Source of the DNA: an uncultured Alphaproteobacteria bacterium
Lineage (GTDB): Bacteria; Pseudomonadota; Alphaproteobacteria; HIMB59; GCA-002718135
NCBI GenBank assembly: GCA_902585605.1
Contig: CACIED010000007.1
Location: forward strand, 1-53,458
Length of the DNA: 53,458 nt
Reading direction: 5' to 3'
Shown piece after piece: positions 35,737 to 43,645 of this stretch. Within the stretch, counting starts at the first letter, position 1. Each line of letters starts with the position of its first letter. The translations under genes and the position numbers were made by a program. The notes below the pieces were generated by a model that saw nothing but the letters and a program-made list of their open reading frames with translations, searched no databases and was not told the DNA's origin.

Positions 35737-35788
35737 TTATAATTTCTTGTTTTTTCTCATAGTTTCCGTATAAGAGCGGGATGACACC
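35737..35788. repeat. Right copy of imperfect direct repeat, overlapping the tatA start
   Basis: Pairs with 34575-34627. It shares TTCTTG, a T run, the 15-mer ATAGTTTCCGTATAA (35759-35773) and ATGACACC (35781-35788) at identical spacing, with about a dozen differences and one gap. The last eight bases are the tatA start codon and following codons, so the repeat encodes the functional tatA 5' end. Confidence 0.8.
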
Positions 35789-35966
35789 TAGTATTTGGCA
35801 ATTATTAATTGTACTCGTTATTGTTCTACTTCTTTTCGGTAGAGGTAAAATACCTCAACTTATGGGTGATATGGCAAAAGGAATCAAATCATTCAAGAGA
35901 GGAATGTCTGACGAAGAAAAAAAAGAAGATAAAAATTTAGAGAATAAAAACGACGAAGAAAAGTAA
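35781..35966 (+). CDS. tatA: Sec-independent translocase subunit TatA
   Basis: Small pore-forming subunit of the twin-arginine translocase, 61 residues. Seen: an N-terminal transmembrane helix (about residues 5-20), the [18 protein letters not shown] amphipathic helix with its conserved Phe-Gly hinge, and a charged tail. TatA assembles with TatBC to export folded proteins across the inner membrane. The start codon lies within the right direct repeat, so its leader has been re-supplied by the duplication. tatB follows after 5 bases. Confidence 0.95.
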   Translation: MTPSIWQLLIVLVIVLLLFGRGKIPQLMGDMAKGIKSFKRGMSDEEKKEDKNLENKNDEEK

Positions 35967-35971
35967 ATATA

Positions 35972-36286
35972 ATGTTTACTTTTGGTTGGAGTGAAATTTT
36001 CTTAATTGGGATAATAGTTGTTGTTGTTATTGGCCCAAAAGATCTTCCAAAATTCATTAAACAAGTTGGATCCTTTACTAAATATATTAAAAAAATGTCT
36101 TCTGAATTTAAGTCATCTATAAATGAAATTGCTGAAGAGGAAGAAATTAAAGAATTAGCTAAATCAGTTAAAGAAGTAAAAAAAATAAAAGACGGCATTA
36201 ATATCAAAAAAAATTTTGAAAACGAGATTAAAGAAGTTCAAGAAACAGTAAAGATGACTGAGAATGAATTTTCAAAAAAAAATTAA
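35972..36286 (+). CDS. tatB: Sec-independent translocase subunit TatB
   Basis: Tat receptor component that, with TatC, recognises twin-arginine signal peptides. 104 residues. Seen: MFTFGWSEIFLIGIIVVVVI, with the conserved polar Glu in the first helix, then GPKDLPKFIKQVG and a long Lys/Glu-rich amphipathic helix (about residues 30-90). The Gly-Pro hinge and helix length distinguish it from TatA. It lies between tatA and tatC; the shared transcript is likely. Confidence 0.94.
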   Translation: MFTFGWSEIFLIGIIVVVVIGPKDLPKFIKQVGSFTKYIKKMSSEFKSSINEIAEEEEIKELAKSVKEVKKIKDGINIKKNFENEIKEVQETVKMTENEFSKKN

Positions 36287-36301
36287 TTTATTGATTTTGT
36301 A

Positions 36302-37057
36302 ATGGCTGAAGAAAAATTTGAAGAAATGTCTCTTATAGGGCATCTCACTGAGTTACGAAAAAGATTACTATGGAGTTTTTTATATATTTTATTAATTTTC
36401 ATTGTTTGTTTTTACTTTGCAGATGAATTATTTGCCTTTTTAGCTAGTCCTCTAGTAGAGCTATTTGATAAAGATAAAGGTCAAGGTTTTATTTATACAG
36501 CTTTACAAGAAGCTTTTTTTACAGAATTAAAAATAGCTTTTTTCTTTGCTTTATTTTTTTCATTCCCATTAATTGCAATACAAATATGGAGATTTATTGC
36601 ACCAGGATTATACAAAAAGGAAAAGAGAGCTTTTTTACCCTATTTAGTTGCGACACCAATTTTATTTTTTGCAGGTGGATCAATGGTTTATTATATTATT
36701 GCGCCATTGGCGTGGTCTTTTTTCCTATCTTATCAAAACCTGGGCTCTAGTGGAGTTCCTATTCGATTAGAGGCTAAGATGGGAGAATATTTATCGCTTA
36801 TGATGCGATTTATTTTTGCTTTTGGTTTAGCATTTCAGCTTCCTGTTGTTTTATCTTTAATGGCGAGAGTAGGGATGGTCACTTATGAATCACTTAAAAA
36901 ATTTAGAAAATATGCAATTGTATTAGCATTTTTATCTGCAGCATTCTTAACTCCACCTGATCCATTTAGTCAAATAAGTTTAGCTCTGCCAATTATATTT
37001 TTATATGAAGTTTCAATTTATATTGCAAAACTAATACAAAAAAATAAAGATAAGTAA
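36302..37057 (+). CDS. tatC: Sec-independent translocase subunit TatC
   Basis: Six-transmembrane core of the Tat translocase and primary docking site for twin-arginine signals, 251 residues. Seen: MSLIGHLTELRKRLLWS at the cytoplasmic N-terminus (conserved Glu-Leu-Arg), the FALFFSFPLIAIQIWRFIAPGLYKKE loop region (only the core named here), FQLPVVLSLMARVGM, and the late FLTPPDPFSQISLALP segment. The stop overlaps the serS ATG by one base. Confidence 0.96.
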   Translation: MAEEKFEEMSLIGHLTELRKRLLWSFLYILLIFIVCFYFADELFAFLASPLVELFDKDKGQGFIYTALQEAFFTELKIAFFFALFFSFPLIAIQIWRFIAPGLYKKEKRAFLPYLVATPILFFAGGSMVYYIIAPLAWSFFLSYQNLGSSGVPIRLEAKMGEYLSLMMRFIFAFGLAFQLPVVLSLMARVGMVTYESLKKFRKYAIVLAFLSAAFLTPPDPFSQISLALPIIFLYEVSIYIAKLIQKNKDK

Positions 37058-38319
37058 TGCATAATATTAATTTTATCAGAGAAAATCCAATAGAGTTTGA
37101 TAATTATATGAAACAAAGAGGTGAGCTCCCAATATCAAATAAAATATTAGAATTAGATAAAGTTAAAAGAGAAACTCAGACTGTTCTTCAGAACCTTTTA
37201 GCTGAAAGAAACTCTATTTCTAAAAATATTGGTAAACTCAAAAGTGAAAATAAAGATGCTTCATCAGAAATGAATAAAGTTGATGAAATAAAAAATAAAA
37301 TTAATAATTTAAAGGAACTTGAGACAATTAAAGACGAGGAGCTAAAAACTATCCTCTCAAGACTTCCAAATATAGCTGATAAGACTGTACCTATAGGAAG
37401 CAATGAAGCAGACAATACAAAATATAGAGAATGGGGTGAAAAACCAGGATTTGATTTTAATCCTAAAACTCATTTTGAATTAGGGGAAAATTTAGGTTTA
37501 ATGAATTTTGAAACTGCATCTAAATTATCAGGTTCTAGATTTGTTTTATTAAAAAATCAACTTTCTAAGTTGGAAAGAGCAATAGCAAATTTTATGTTAG
37601 ATAAGCATACGAATGAAAATGGTTATATTGAATATAATTTACCTTTTTTGGTTAAAGATTCTGCTCTTTTTGGAACAGGGCAATTACCTAAATTTGGTGA
37701 AGATTTATTTACTGCTGGGGAAGATCATTGGTTAATACCAACTGCTGAAGTTCCTTTAACAAACATGGTTAGAGATGAGATACTTAACCAAAATCAATTA
37801 CCCATGAGAGTAACTTCTTATACACCATGTTTTAGATCAGAGGCTGGTGCTGCTGGTAAGGATACTCGTGGTATGTTAAGACAGCATCAATTTACTAAAG
37901 TTGAATTAGTTTCAATAGTAGAGCCGCAGCATTCACAAGATGAATTAGAAAGAATGCTTGAAAGCGCTGAGAGTATTCTTCAAGATTTAAATATTCATTA
38001 TAGGATTATGACTTTATGTACTGGTGATATGGGCTTTTCAGCATCAAAAACTTACGATATTGAAGTGTGGCTTCCCGGGGAAAATACTTATAGAGAAATT
38101 TCAAGCTGCTCTAATTGTAATGATTTTCAAGCTAGAAGAATGAATACAAGATATAAATTAGAAAATAATAATATCTTTGTTCATACACTTAATGGATCCG
38201 GGTTAGCAGTAGGAAGAACACTAATTGCTATTCTTGAAAATTATCAAATGAAAGATGGAAATATTAAAATTCCAGAAGTTTTGAAAAAATATTTCAATAA
38301 TTCTGATACTCTTATCTAG
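37057..38319 (+). CDS. serS: Seryl-tRNA synthetase
   Basis: Class II synthetase that charges tRNA-Ser, 420 residues. Seen: an N-terminal antiparallel coiled-coil arm (about residues 30-100, rich in Lys/Glu/Asn), class II motif 2 as FRSEAGAAGKDTRGMLRQHQF and flanks (core FRSEAG and RQHQF), and motif 3 as NGSGLAVGRTLIAILEN near the C-terminus. It overlaps tatC and the following pcm gene by one base each. In most alphaproteobacteria surE stands between serS and pcm; it is absent here. Confidence 0.97.
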   Translation: MHNINFIRENPIEFDNYMKQRGELPISNKILELDKVKRETQTVLQNLLAERNSISKNIGKLKSENKDASSEMNKVDEIKNKINNLKELETIKDEELKTILSRLPNIADKTVPIGSNEADNTKYREWGEKPGFDFNPKTHFELGENLGLMNFETASKLSGSRFVLLKNQLSKLERAIANFMLDKHTNENGYIEYNLPFLVKDSALFGTGQLPKFGEDLFTAGEDHWLIPTAEVPLTNMVRDEILNQNQLPMRVTSYTPCFRSEAGAAGKDTRGMLRQHQFTKVELVSIVEPQHSQDELERMLESAESILQDLNIHYRIMTLCTGDMGFSASKTYDIEVWLPGENTYREISSCSNCNDFQARRMNTRYKLENNNIFVHTLNGSGLAVGRTLIAILENYQMKDGNIKIPEVLKKYFNNSDTLI

Positions 38320-38945
38320 TGCTTGACGTAAGGAAAATAAGATTGATACTCGAGTTACGAGAGTCAGGTATTAGTAATGCTGAAGTTCTCTCTGCAATAG
38401 AAAAAATTCCTAGAGAAAAGTTTATTAGTGAAGCTTACAGAAATCAAGCTTATGAAAATATAGCTTTACCAATTGAAAATAATCAAACAATTAGTCAGCC
38501 CTATGTTGTAGCAAGGATGACTGAATTACTTGATGTTAAAAGTAATCACAAGGTATTAGAAATAGGAACTGGTAGCGGATATCAGTGTGCAGTATTATCA
38601 ATCTTGGCAAGACGTGTATACACGATTGAAAGAATTAAAAATTTACATGAAGGTTCTAATAATATTTTTGAGAAATTAAAATTAACTAATATTGTTTCAA
38701 AATACGATGATGGTAATAATGGTTGGATTGAACAAATACCTTTTGATAGAATAATATTTACAGCAGCATCAAAAAAAATAAATAGTGAAATTTTTTCTCA
38801 TATTAAAAATGAAGGAATTATTGTTTGTCCTATTGTTAAAAATAACAACCAAATACTTGTAAAATATATAAAACAAAATAATAAAATTATTTCTGAAGAA
38901 TATGATGATGTTTTATTTGTTCCAAATCTTCAAGGTGTAGTATAG
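38319..38945 (+). CDS. pcm: Protein-L-isoaspartate O-methyltransferase
   Basis: Repairs isoaspartyl residues in aged proteins using SAM, 208 residues. Seen: IPREKFISEAYRNQAYENIAL, the substrate loop NQTISQPYVVARM and the SAM-binding motif VLEIGTGSGYQCAVLS, with post-motif RRVYTIER, all canonical. The start is GTG overlapping the serS stop by one base. Its last 16 bases overlap the convergent MATE gene. Unlike the degenerate homologue at 21978, this copy should be enzymatically active. Confidence 0.94.
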   Translation: MLDVRKIRLILELRESGISNAEVLSAIEKIPREKFISEAYRNQAYENIALPIENNQTISQPYVVARMTELLDVKSNHKVLEIGTGSGYQCAVLSILARRVYTIERIKNLHEGSNNIFEKLKLTNIVSKYDDGNNGWIEQIPFDRIIFTAASKKINSEIFSHIKNEGIIVCPIVKNNNQILVKYIKQNNKIISEEYDDVLFVPNLQGVV

Positions 38946-40303
38946 CTACTTTGTATATTTCGAATTTTATTTGAAGAATAAAAATAATATAAGATACCAA
39001 TTATCCAATGAACAAGAGTTAACGCAATAAACATATAGATATAGTTTTCTTCTATAAAATTATTTACAAATAATATTACAATTATAGGCACTAATACAAA
39101 TCTAATTATGGCCATATACATTACTATTATTGCTTTTTTTAGACCTTGGAATGAAGCATTAGAAATAAAGAAGAATGGAAAAGCTGGAAAACCAAGTGCG
39201 TATATTTTAAGATATATTGATCCATAGTAAATTACTTCTTTATCATCAGTAAATAATCTCATGGAATCTTCTGCAGTTATAAATAAAATTAATCCTGCTA
39301 TAGTTAATATTATTACACCAGTAATCATAGCTTTGTTGTAAGTTTCTAAAATTCTTTCATAGTTTTTAGCACCAAAATTTTGACCCACAATTGCGGTTAC
39401 TGCTGTACTTAATCCTAACAAGGGTAAGAAAAGCAGTTGTTCATATCTTCCAGCTGAAGAAAAACCAGCAATTGCATCATTACCAAAACGACTGACAAAA
39501 AATAATAATATATATGATCCAAGAGCAATCATCATTAATCCTAATGCTGCTGGAATAGCCTGAAATGAAATTTCCTTAATTAAACTTAATCTAGGAATTA
39601 AATAATTATTTTTAAAATTTTCAAAAATCTCTGTTTTATAAATTTTATATAGTAAATATAAAAGACCAATTATTTGAGAGAGTATTGTAGCTATTGCTAT
39701 TCCAGCTATACCCATTGGCGCAAATAATTCAAAATTAATTATCTTTCCTGTAATTAATATTGGATTTAAAATTATATTAAGAAAAAAACTAAAAATTAAA
39801 ACATTCCTATAACTTTTAGTATCTCCTTGAGCTGATAAACATGAATTACATACCATCAGTAAAAGAATTATGACTGATCCTAAATAAATTACATTCATAT
39901 ATAATGATGAAAGATTAAGAGTTTTTGGATCATCATTTATAGATTCTAAAATTATGTTTCCAAAATAAAGTCCAAAAATAGTTATAACTAAGCCTACTAA
40001 AATTGTTACGACAAAAGATTGTGAAAATGCATGACTTGCTTTTTTAATATTTTTTTCTCCTAAAGAATTAGCAACATTACTTGTTGTAGCTATGCTCAGC
40101 CCTATCCCCAGAGCAATGATTATAAAATATACAGGAAATGTTTGACCAATAGCTGCTAAAGCTGTTTCAGAAATCATTCTACCTGCAAAGATTGTATCAA
40201 CTAAAGAATAAAGATTATTAAATATAGTTCCAATTGAGGCTGGCAAAGCAATTTTTATAAATAGCTTATAGATATCTTCGTTAAGTAAATTAATTTTTTT
40301 CAT
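38930..40303 (-). CDS. MATE-family efflux transporter
   Basis: 457-residue multidrug and toxin extrusion type membrane protein with about 12 hydrophobic segments in two homologous halves. Seen: the opening KIALPASIGTIFNNLYSLVD with the TIFAGRM segment, GIGLSIATTSNVANSLGEKN in the first half, and LGLSTAVTAIVGQNFGAKN in the second, the matching repeat of the family. Substrates of MATE pumps (drugs, metabolites; Na+ or H+ driven) cannot be predicted. It lies 2 bases downstream of rlmJ on the same strand and overlaps pcm convergently by 16 bases. Confidence 0.92.
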   Translation of the reverse strand: MKKINLLNEDIYKLFIKIALPASIGTIFNNLYSLVDTIFAGRMISETALAAIGQTFPVYFIIIALGIGLSIATTSNVANSLGEKNIKKASHAFSQSFVVTILVGLVITIFGLYFGNIILESINDDPKTLNLSSLYMNVIYLGSVIILLLMVCNSCLSAQGDTKSYRNVLIFSFFLNIILNPILITGKIINFELFAPMGIAGIAIATILSQIIGLLYLLYKIYKTEIFENFKNNYLIPRLSLIKEISFQAIPAALGLMMIALGSYILLFFVSRFGNDAIAGFSSAGRYEQLLFLPLLGLSTAVTAIVGQNFGAKNYERILETYNKAMITGVIILTIAGLILFITAEDSMRLFTDDKEVIYYGSIYLKIYALGFPAFPFFFISNASFQGLKKAIIVMYMAIIRFVLVPIIVILFVNNFIEENYIYMFIALTLVHWIIGILYYFYSSNKIRNIQSSYTTP

Positions 40304-40305
40304 AT

Positions 40306-41136
40306 TTATAAATATCTTAATTTAAACCTGGTACTATTTTCCTCTTGTTTTAAAATATTTTGAATTTCGTGTATTGCCTCTTTGAGGTTTTTCATTATAG
40401 ATCTATTTGAAAAATTTATTAATAATAAGCCACTTCCTTGCATTCCAACATTGTCTCCATAATTCATAATAGGCACTTCAACATTGATAATATTACTTAT
40501 ACCTTTTTTTCTAATATTCTGAATAAAGGAGTCATTTTCCAAAATATTCAAAACTGGATACCATATGATGATTTTGGATTTTGAGAATAAATTATCAATA
40601 TTATTTAGTATCTCCTCTACTTTTTCAAAATCATCCTTTATTTCATATGATGGATCTATAAATACAAAATAATTCTTCTCTTTATTAACTTTATTAAAAA
40701 TAAAATTAAATCCATCAGCATTTAAAATTTTAATATTGGTATATTTGTTTAAGTTTTTTTTTAATAATTCATATTCGTTCTTGTGTAGTTCACAAAAAAA
40801 TAATTTATCTTTTACATTAGCTACGGATGAAATAAATATAGGTGATCCAGGATAAAAATTATTTTTTCCAGTAATTTTAGAAATAGTTGAAAGATAATTT
40901 TTAATTAAAATATTATTACCTTTGTAATTTTGTATCTTTTTAATTCCTTCTTTATACTCTTTATTCTTATCCATGTACTTTGATATATATTTATAAATTC
41001 CATTACCAGAATGAGTATCAATATAACTTATTGAATTATTTACTTTTTTTTCAAGATTATATAAGTAAAGCATAATAATGTGTTTCATAACATCTGCATG
41101 ATTTCCAGCATGATATCCGTGTTTATAGCTAAGCAT
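40306..41136 (-). CDS. rlmJ: 23S rRNA (adenine-N6)-methyltransferase RlmJ
   Basis: Methylates A2030 (E. coli numbering) of 23S rRNA; 276 residues. Seen: the N-terminal MLSYKHGYHAGNHADVMKH, diagnostic for RlmJ/YhiR, the SAM-site YIDTHSGNGIY and the catalytic tetrapeptide as DPSYE in YFVFIDPSYE, where most family members have DPPYE. The Pro-to-Ser change in the catalytic motif is the only oddity. It is divergent from the cold-shock gene across 126 bases and followed by the MATE gene. Confidence 0.92.
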   Translation of the reverse strand: MLSYKHGYHAGNHADVMKHIIMLYLYNLEKKVNNSISYIDTHSGNGIYKYISKYMDKNKEYKEGIKKIQNYKGNNILIKNYLSTISKITGKNNFYPGSPIFISSVANVKDKLFFCELHKNEYELLKKNLNKYTNIKILNADGFNFIFNKVNKEKNYFVFIDPSYEIKDDFEKVEEILNNIDNLFSKSKIIIWYPVLNILENDSFIQNIRKKGISNIINVEVPIMNYGDNVGMQGSGLLLINFSNRSIMKNLKEAIHEIQNILKQEENSTRFKLRYL

Positions 41137-41262
41137 AAAAATAAAAAAAATTGTTGAAATTAATTTCTTATTAGTTATTTAAAGTATTAAATTAATCAAT
41201 ATACAATATTTATATAAGTTAAATAAATTTAATCCCCCAATAATAAATAAGGAGAATATAAT

Positions 41263-41466
41263 ATGCCAAGTGGTAAAATTAAATGGTTTAATCCGACCAA
41301 AGGTTATGGATTTATAGAAAATGATGATGGAGGAAAAGATGTTTTTCTTCATGTTTCAGCTTTAGAAGCTGCTGGTATTGATACTTTAGAAGAAGGTATG
41401 CCAGTTGAATTTGAAATCGGTGAAAACCGTGGAAAAGAAAACGCTATTAATATTAAGAAAAAATAA
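41263..41466 (+). CDS. cspA: Cold-shock domain protein
   Basis: 67-residue single cold-shock domain that binds single-stranded RNA/DNA and melts RNA structure. Seen: [18 protein letters not shown] with the RNP1 motif, [12 protein letters not shown] with RNP2, and the terminal [11 protein letters not shown] clear Shine-Dalgarno AAGGAG lies 8 bases before the ATG. The 126-base leader to the divergent rlmJ is AT-rich; I see no distinct thermosensor structure by eye. The symbol is generic for the family. Confidence 0.96.
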   Translation: MPSGKIKWFNPTKGYGFIENDDGGKDVFLHVSALEAAGIDTLEEGMPVEFEIGENRGKENAINIKKK

Positions 41467-41473
41467 TATTTAA

Positions 41474-41701
41474 TTGAATTCAAACAAACTTTTAGAATGG
41501 ATTGGTGTAACAACAGCCATCCTTTATTCCCTACTAGTTGCATTTAACATTGGATTAGAATTTATTGGTTTTTCATTATTATTGCTATCAGCATTATTAA
41601 TTGGAGTCTGGGCCTATAAATTAAAACACAATGGGATATTGTTTTTGCAATTCTTCTACGCTGGTGCAGGTATTATAGGAATGTATAGATGGTTTGGATA
41701 A
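41474..41701 (+). CDS. Small membrane protein, three hydrophobic segments
   Basis: 75 residues, probably starting at TTG 41474, 7 bases after the cold-shock stop; no in-frame ATG exists. Three hydrophobic helices are apparent: about residues 9-27, 30-47 and 55-72. The ending GAGIIGMYRWFG recalls the IGxWRW ending of PnuC- and SemiSWEET-like small transport proteins, as does the AILYSLLVAFNI first helix. Transport activity is not demonstrated. It overlaps the EF-hand gene by 13 bases, so co-expression is likely. Confidence 0.65.
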   Translation: MNSNKLLEWIGVTTAILYSLLVAFNIGLEFIGFSLLLLSALLIGVWAYKLKHNGILFLQFFYAGAGIIGMYRWFG

Positions 41702-41937
41702 AAATATTTTTTACATTTTTATTTTTACATTCTTCTATAGCAGATTCTGCTGAACTAAATGAAGAAGAAGAAATGTACTTTAATTTTGTTGATTTAAATA
41801 ATGATGGAGTTATTTCTTATGAAGAGATTGAACAATCATTAAATCTACTCTTTCAAATTATAGATCTGAATCAAGATAATAAAATTTCTCAAAAAGAGAT
41901 AAATGAATTAAAAGGTATAATTGAATCTTTAAAATGA
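41689..41937 (+). CDS. Small exported EF-hand protein
   Basis: 82 residues: hydrophobic N-terminus with cleavage likely after about residue 19-20 (IADSA), then two EF-hand calcium loops, DLNNDGVISYEE and DLNQDNKISQKE, separated by a helix of about 20 residues. Both loops keep Asp at positions 1, 3 (or Asn) and 5 and Glu at 12, so Ca2+ binding is plausible. The second loop has Asn-Lys instead of Asp-Gly at its turn. It probably acts in the periplasm. The role is unknown. It overlaps its neighbours by 13 and 4 bases. Confidence 0.75.
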   Translation: MVWIKIFFTFLFLHSSIADSAELNEEEEMYFNFVDLNNDGVISYEEIEQSLNLLFQIIDLNQDNKISQKEINELKGIIESLK

Positions 41938-42677
41938 GTATTTGGGGAAGAGTTATAGGCGGAGCAGCAGGATTTGCTTTAGGCGGACCTATAGGGGCTA
42001 TATTAGGTGTAATGGCTGGTGGTGCTTTTGACAGAAGATCTAAATCAAAATCATCATTTAACTTCAATCGAATAAATAATAATCAAAAACAACAAATTTT
42101 TACATTAAGTTTTATTATTCTAGCTGCAAAATTAGCTAAATCAGATGGCATTGTATCAGATGATGAAATCAGAGCATTTAAAGAAAAATTTAAAGTTCCA
42201 AAATCTGAAATTCCTAAAGTTGCAAAAATATTCAATGAGGCAAAAAAAGATACGTATGGCTATAAACAAATAGCAAATCAAGTAGGAGATTTATTTTCAG
42301 CTAATAAAATTTTATTGGAAGAATTATTAAATAATTTATTTTATATTGCTGCATCTGATGGAAAGGTATCTATTAGTGAAATAGATTTTTTAAGATCAAT
42401 TTCTAAATCATTTAAATTTAGTGAAAAAGATTTCCAAAGAATTTTCCAATCAAATTTAAAAAACAGTGAATCTGACCCTTACAAAATATTGGGTGTGAAT
42501 AGATCGTCCACTGATAATGAGATAAGAAAAAAATGGATAAAATTAAATAAAGAACATCACCCAGATAATTTGATTGCCAAAGGTATGCCAAAAGAATTTA
42601 TTAAACAATCTAATAAAGAGTTAGCAGCTATAAATATTGCTTACGATAAAATTAAAGAAATTAGAGGAATTTCTTGA
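41934..42677 (+). CDS. djlA: DjlA-like co-chaperone (TerB-like plus J domain)
   Basis: 247 residues. Seen: a Gly/Ala-rich N-terminal hydrophobic segment (residues about 3-30, GGAAGFALGGPIGAILG), a central TerB-like helical domain with SDGIVSDDEIRAF and SDGKVSISEID, and a C-terminal J domain of about 60 residues with PYKILGVNRSSTDNEIRKKW and the HPD motif in EHHPDNLIAKG. This is the DjlA architecture: a membrane-anchored Hsp40 that stimulates DnaK ATPase. The HPD motif is intact. It overlaps both neighbours by 4 bases (ATGA and TTGA). Confidence 0.9.
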   Translation: MSIWGRVIGGAAGFALGGPIGAILGVMAGGAFDRRSKSKSSFNFNRINNNQKQQIFTLSFIILAAKLAKSDGIVSDDEIRAFKEKFKVPKSEIPKVAKIFNEAKKDTYGYKQIANQVGDLFSANKILLEELLNNLFYIAASDGKVSISEIDFLRSISKSFKFSEKDFQRIFQSNLKNSESDPYKILGVNRSSTDNEIRKKWIKLNKEHHPDNLIAKGMPKEFIKQSNKELAAINIAYDKIKEIRGIS

Positions 42678-43645
42678 TACCTAAAGATTTATCTGTCGAT
42701 AATATTAGTAAAATTTATAAAAAAATTAGACCATTTATTAATAAAACTCCTTTTTTGAAATGTTCTGATGATATTGATAATTTTTTTTCTACTAATTTAT
42801 TTTTTAAATGTGAATTTTTACAAAAATCTGGTTCATTTAAGGCAAGAGGTGCTATTAATAATATAATTTCTCAAGATCAGAATAAATTTAACAAAGGAAT
42901 TACAGCAGTTAGTGCTGGAAATCATGCAATCGCTGCTTCATTTGTGGCCAATCAATTCAAATTGAAAAATAAAATTTTCTTATACGAAAGTGCAAATAAA
43001 TATAGAGTTCAAACTTGTAAAAATTATGGAGCTAACATTATCTTTACAAATCCAAAACAAGCTTTTCTTGATGCTGAAAATGCTAAAAATGAAGGTTACT
43101 ATTTTATTCATCCTTTTGACGGCCCATTGACATTACAGGGTAGTGCTACCTTGGGATTAGAAATTGTAGAATATTTAAAATCAATTAATACTAAAATTGA
43201 CAATTTATTAATTTCAGTTGGAGGAGGGGGATTAATAAGTGGTGTTTCATCGTATGTAAAACAATTTTATCCTAAGATTCAAATTATTGGGGTTGAGCCT
43301 GAAAATGCTAATGGTTTAAATCAAAGTTTTAGAGCTAACAAACCACTAAATAATGTTAAAGTTAATAGTATTGCTGACAGTCTTTCAGCACCTTTACATA
43401 TGCAATATTCTTTTGATGTAGCAAAAGAAGTAATTGATGAAATGGTAAGTGTTTCTGATGATCAAATGAAAGAATTTATGGTCTTTTGTTATAAAAAATT
43501 TAAGTTATTTCTTGAACCCGCATGTGTTGCTGGACTTGCTGCCTTAAAGTATAAAATCAATAATGAGCTTATTGGTAAAAATACAATGGTGATATTGTGT
43601 GGCTCAAATATTGATAAAAAAACTTGGTTAGATTTAACTAATTAA
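42674..43645 (+). CDS. Threonine dehydratase-like PLP ammonia-lyase
   Basis: Fold-type II PLP enzyme, 323 residues, without the regulatory ACT domain of biosynthetic IlvA. Seen: the Schiff-base Lys in QKSGSFKARGA, the SAGNHAIA loop, the phosphate-binding SVGGGGLISG and the C-terminal LCGSNIDKKTW. It resembles catabolic threonine/serine dehydratases, serine racemase and threo-3-hydroxyaspartate ammonia-lyase, which cannot be told apart by eye. It starts with TTG overlapping the djlA stop (TTGA) and converges on anmK with a 4-base overlap. Confidence 0.85.
   Translation: MIPKDLSVDNISKIYKKIRPFINKTPFLKCSDDIDNFFSTNLFFKCEFLQKSGSFKARGAINNIISQDQNKFNKGITAVSAGNHAIAASFVANQFKLKNKIFLYESANKYRVQTCKNYGANIIFTNPKQAFLDAENAKNEGYYFIHPFDGPLTLQGSATLGLEIVEYLKSINTKIDNLLISVGGGGLISGVSSYVKQFYPKIQIIGVEPENANGLNQSFRANKPLNNVKVNSIADSLSAPLHMQYSFDVAKEVIDEMVSVSDDQMKEFMVFCYKKFKLFLEPACVAGLAALKYKINNELIGKNTMVILCGSNIDKKTWLDLTN

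Noticed and set aside
34570..35780. Insertion sequence or integrase in the scpB-tatA gap
   Set aside because: No transposase or recombinase reading frame and no terminal inverted repeats at the outer ends were seen; only direct repeats and an exonuclease.
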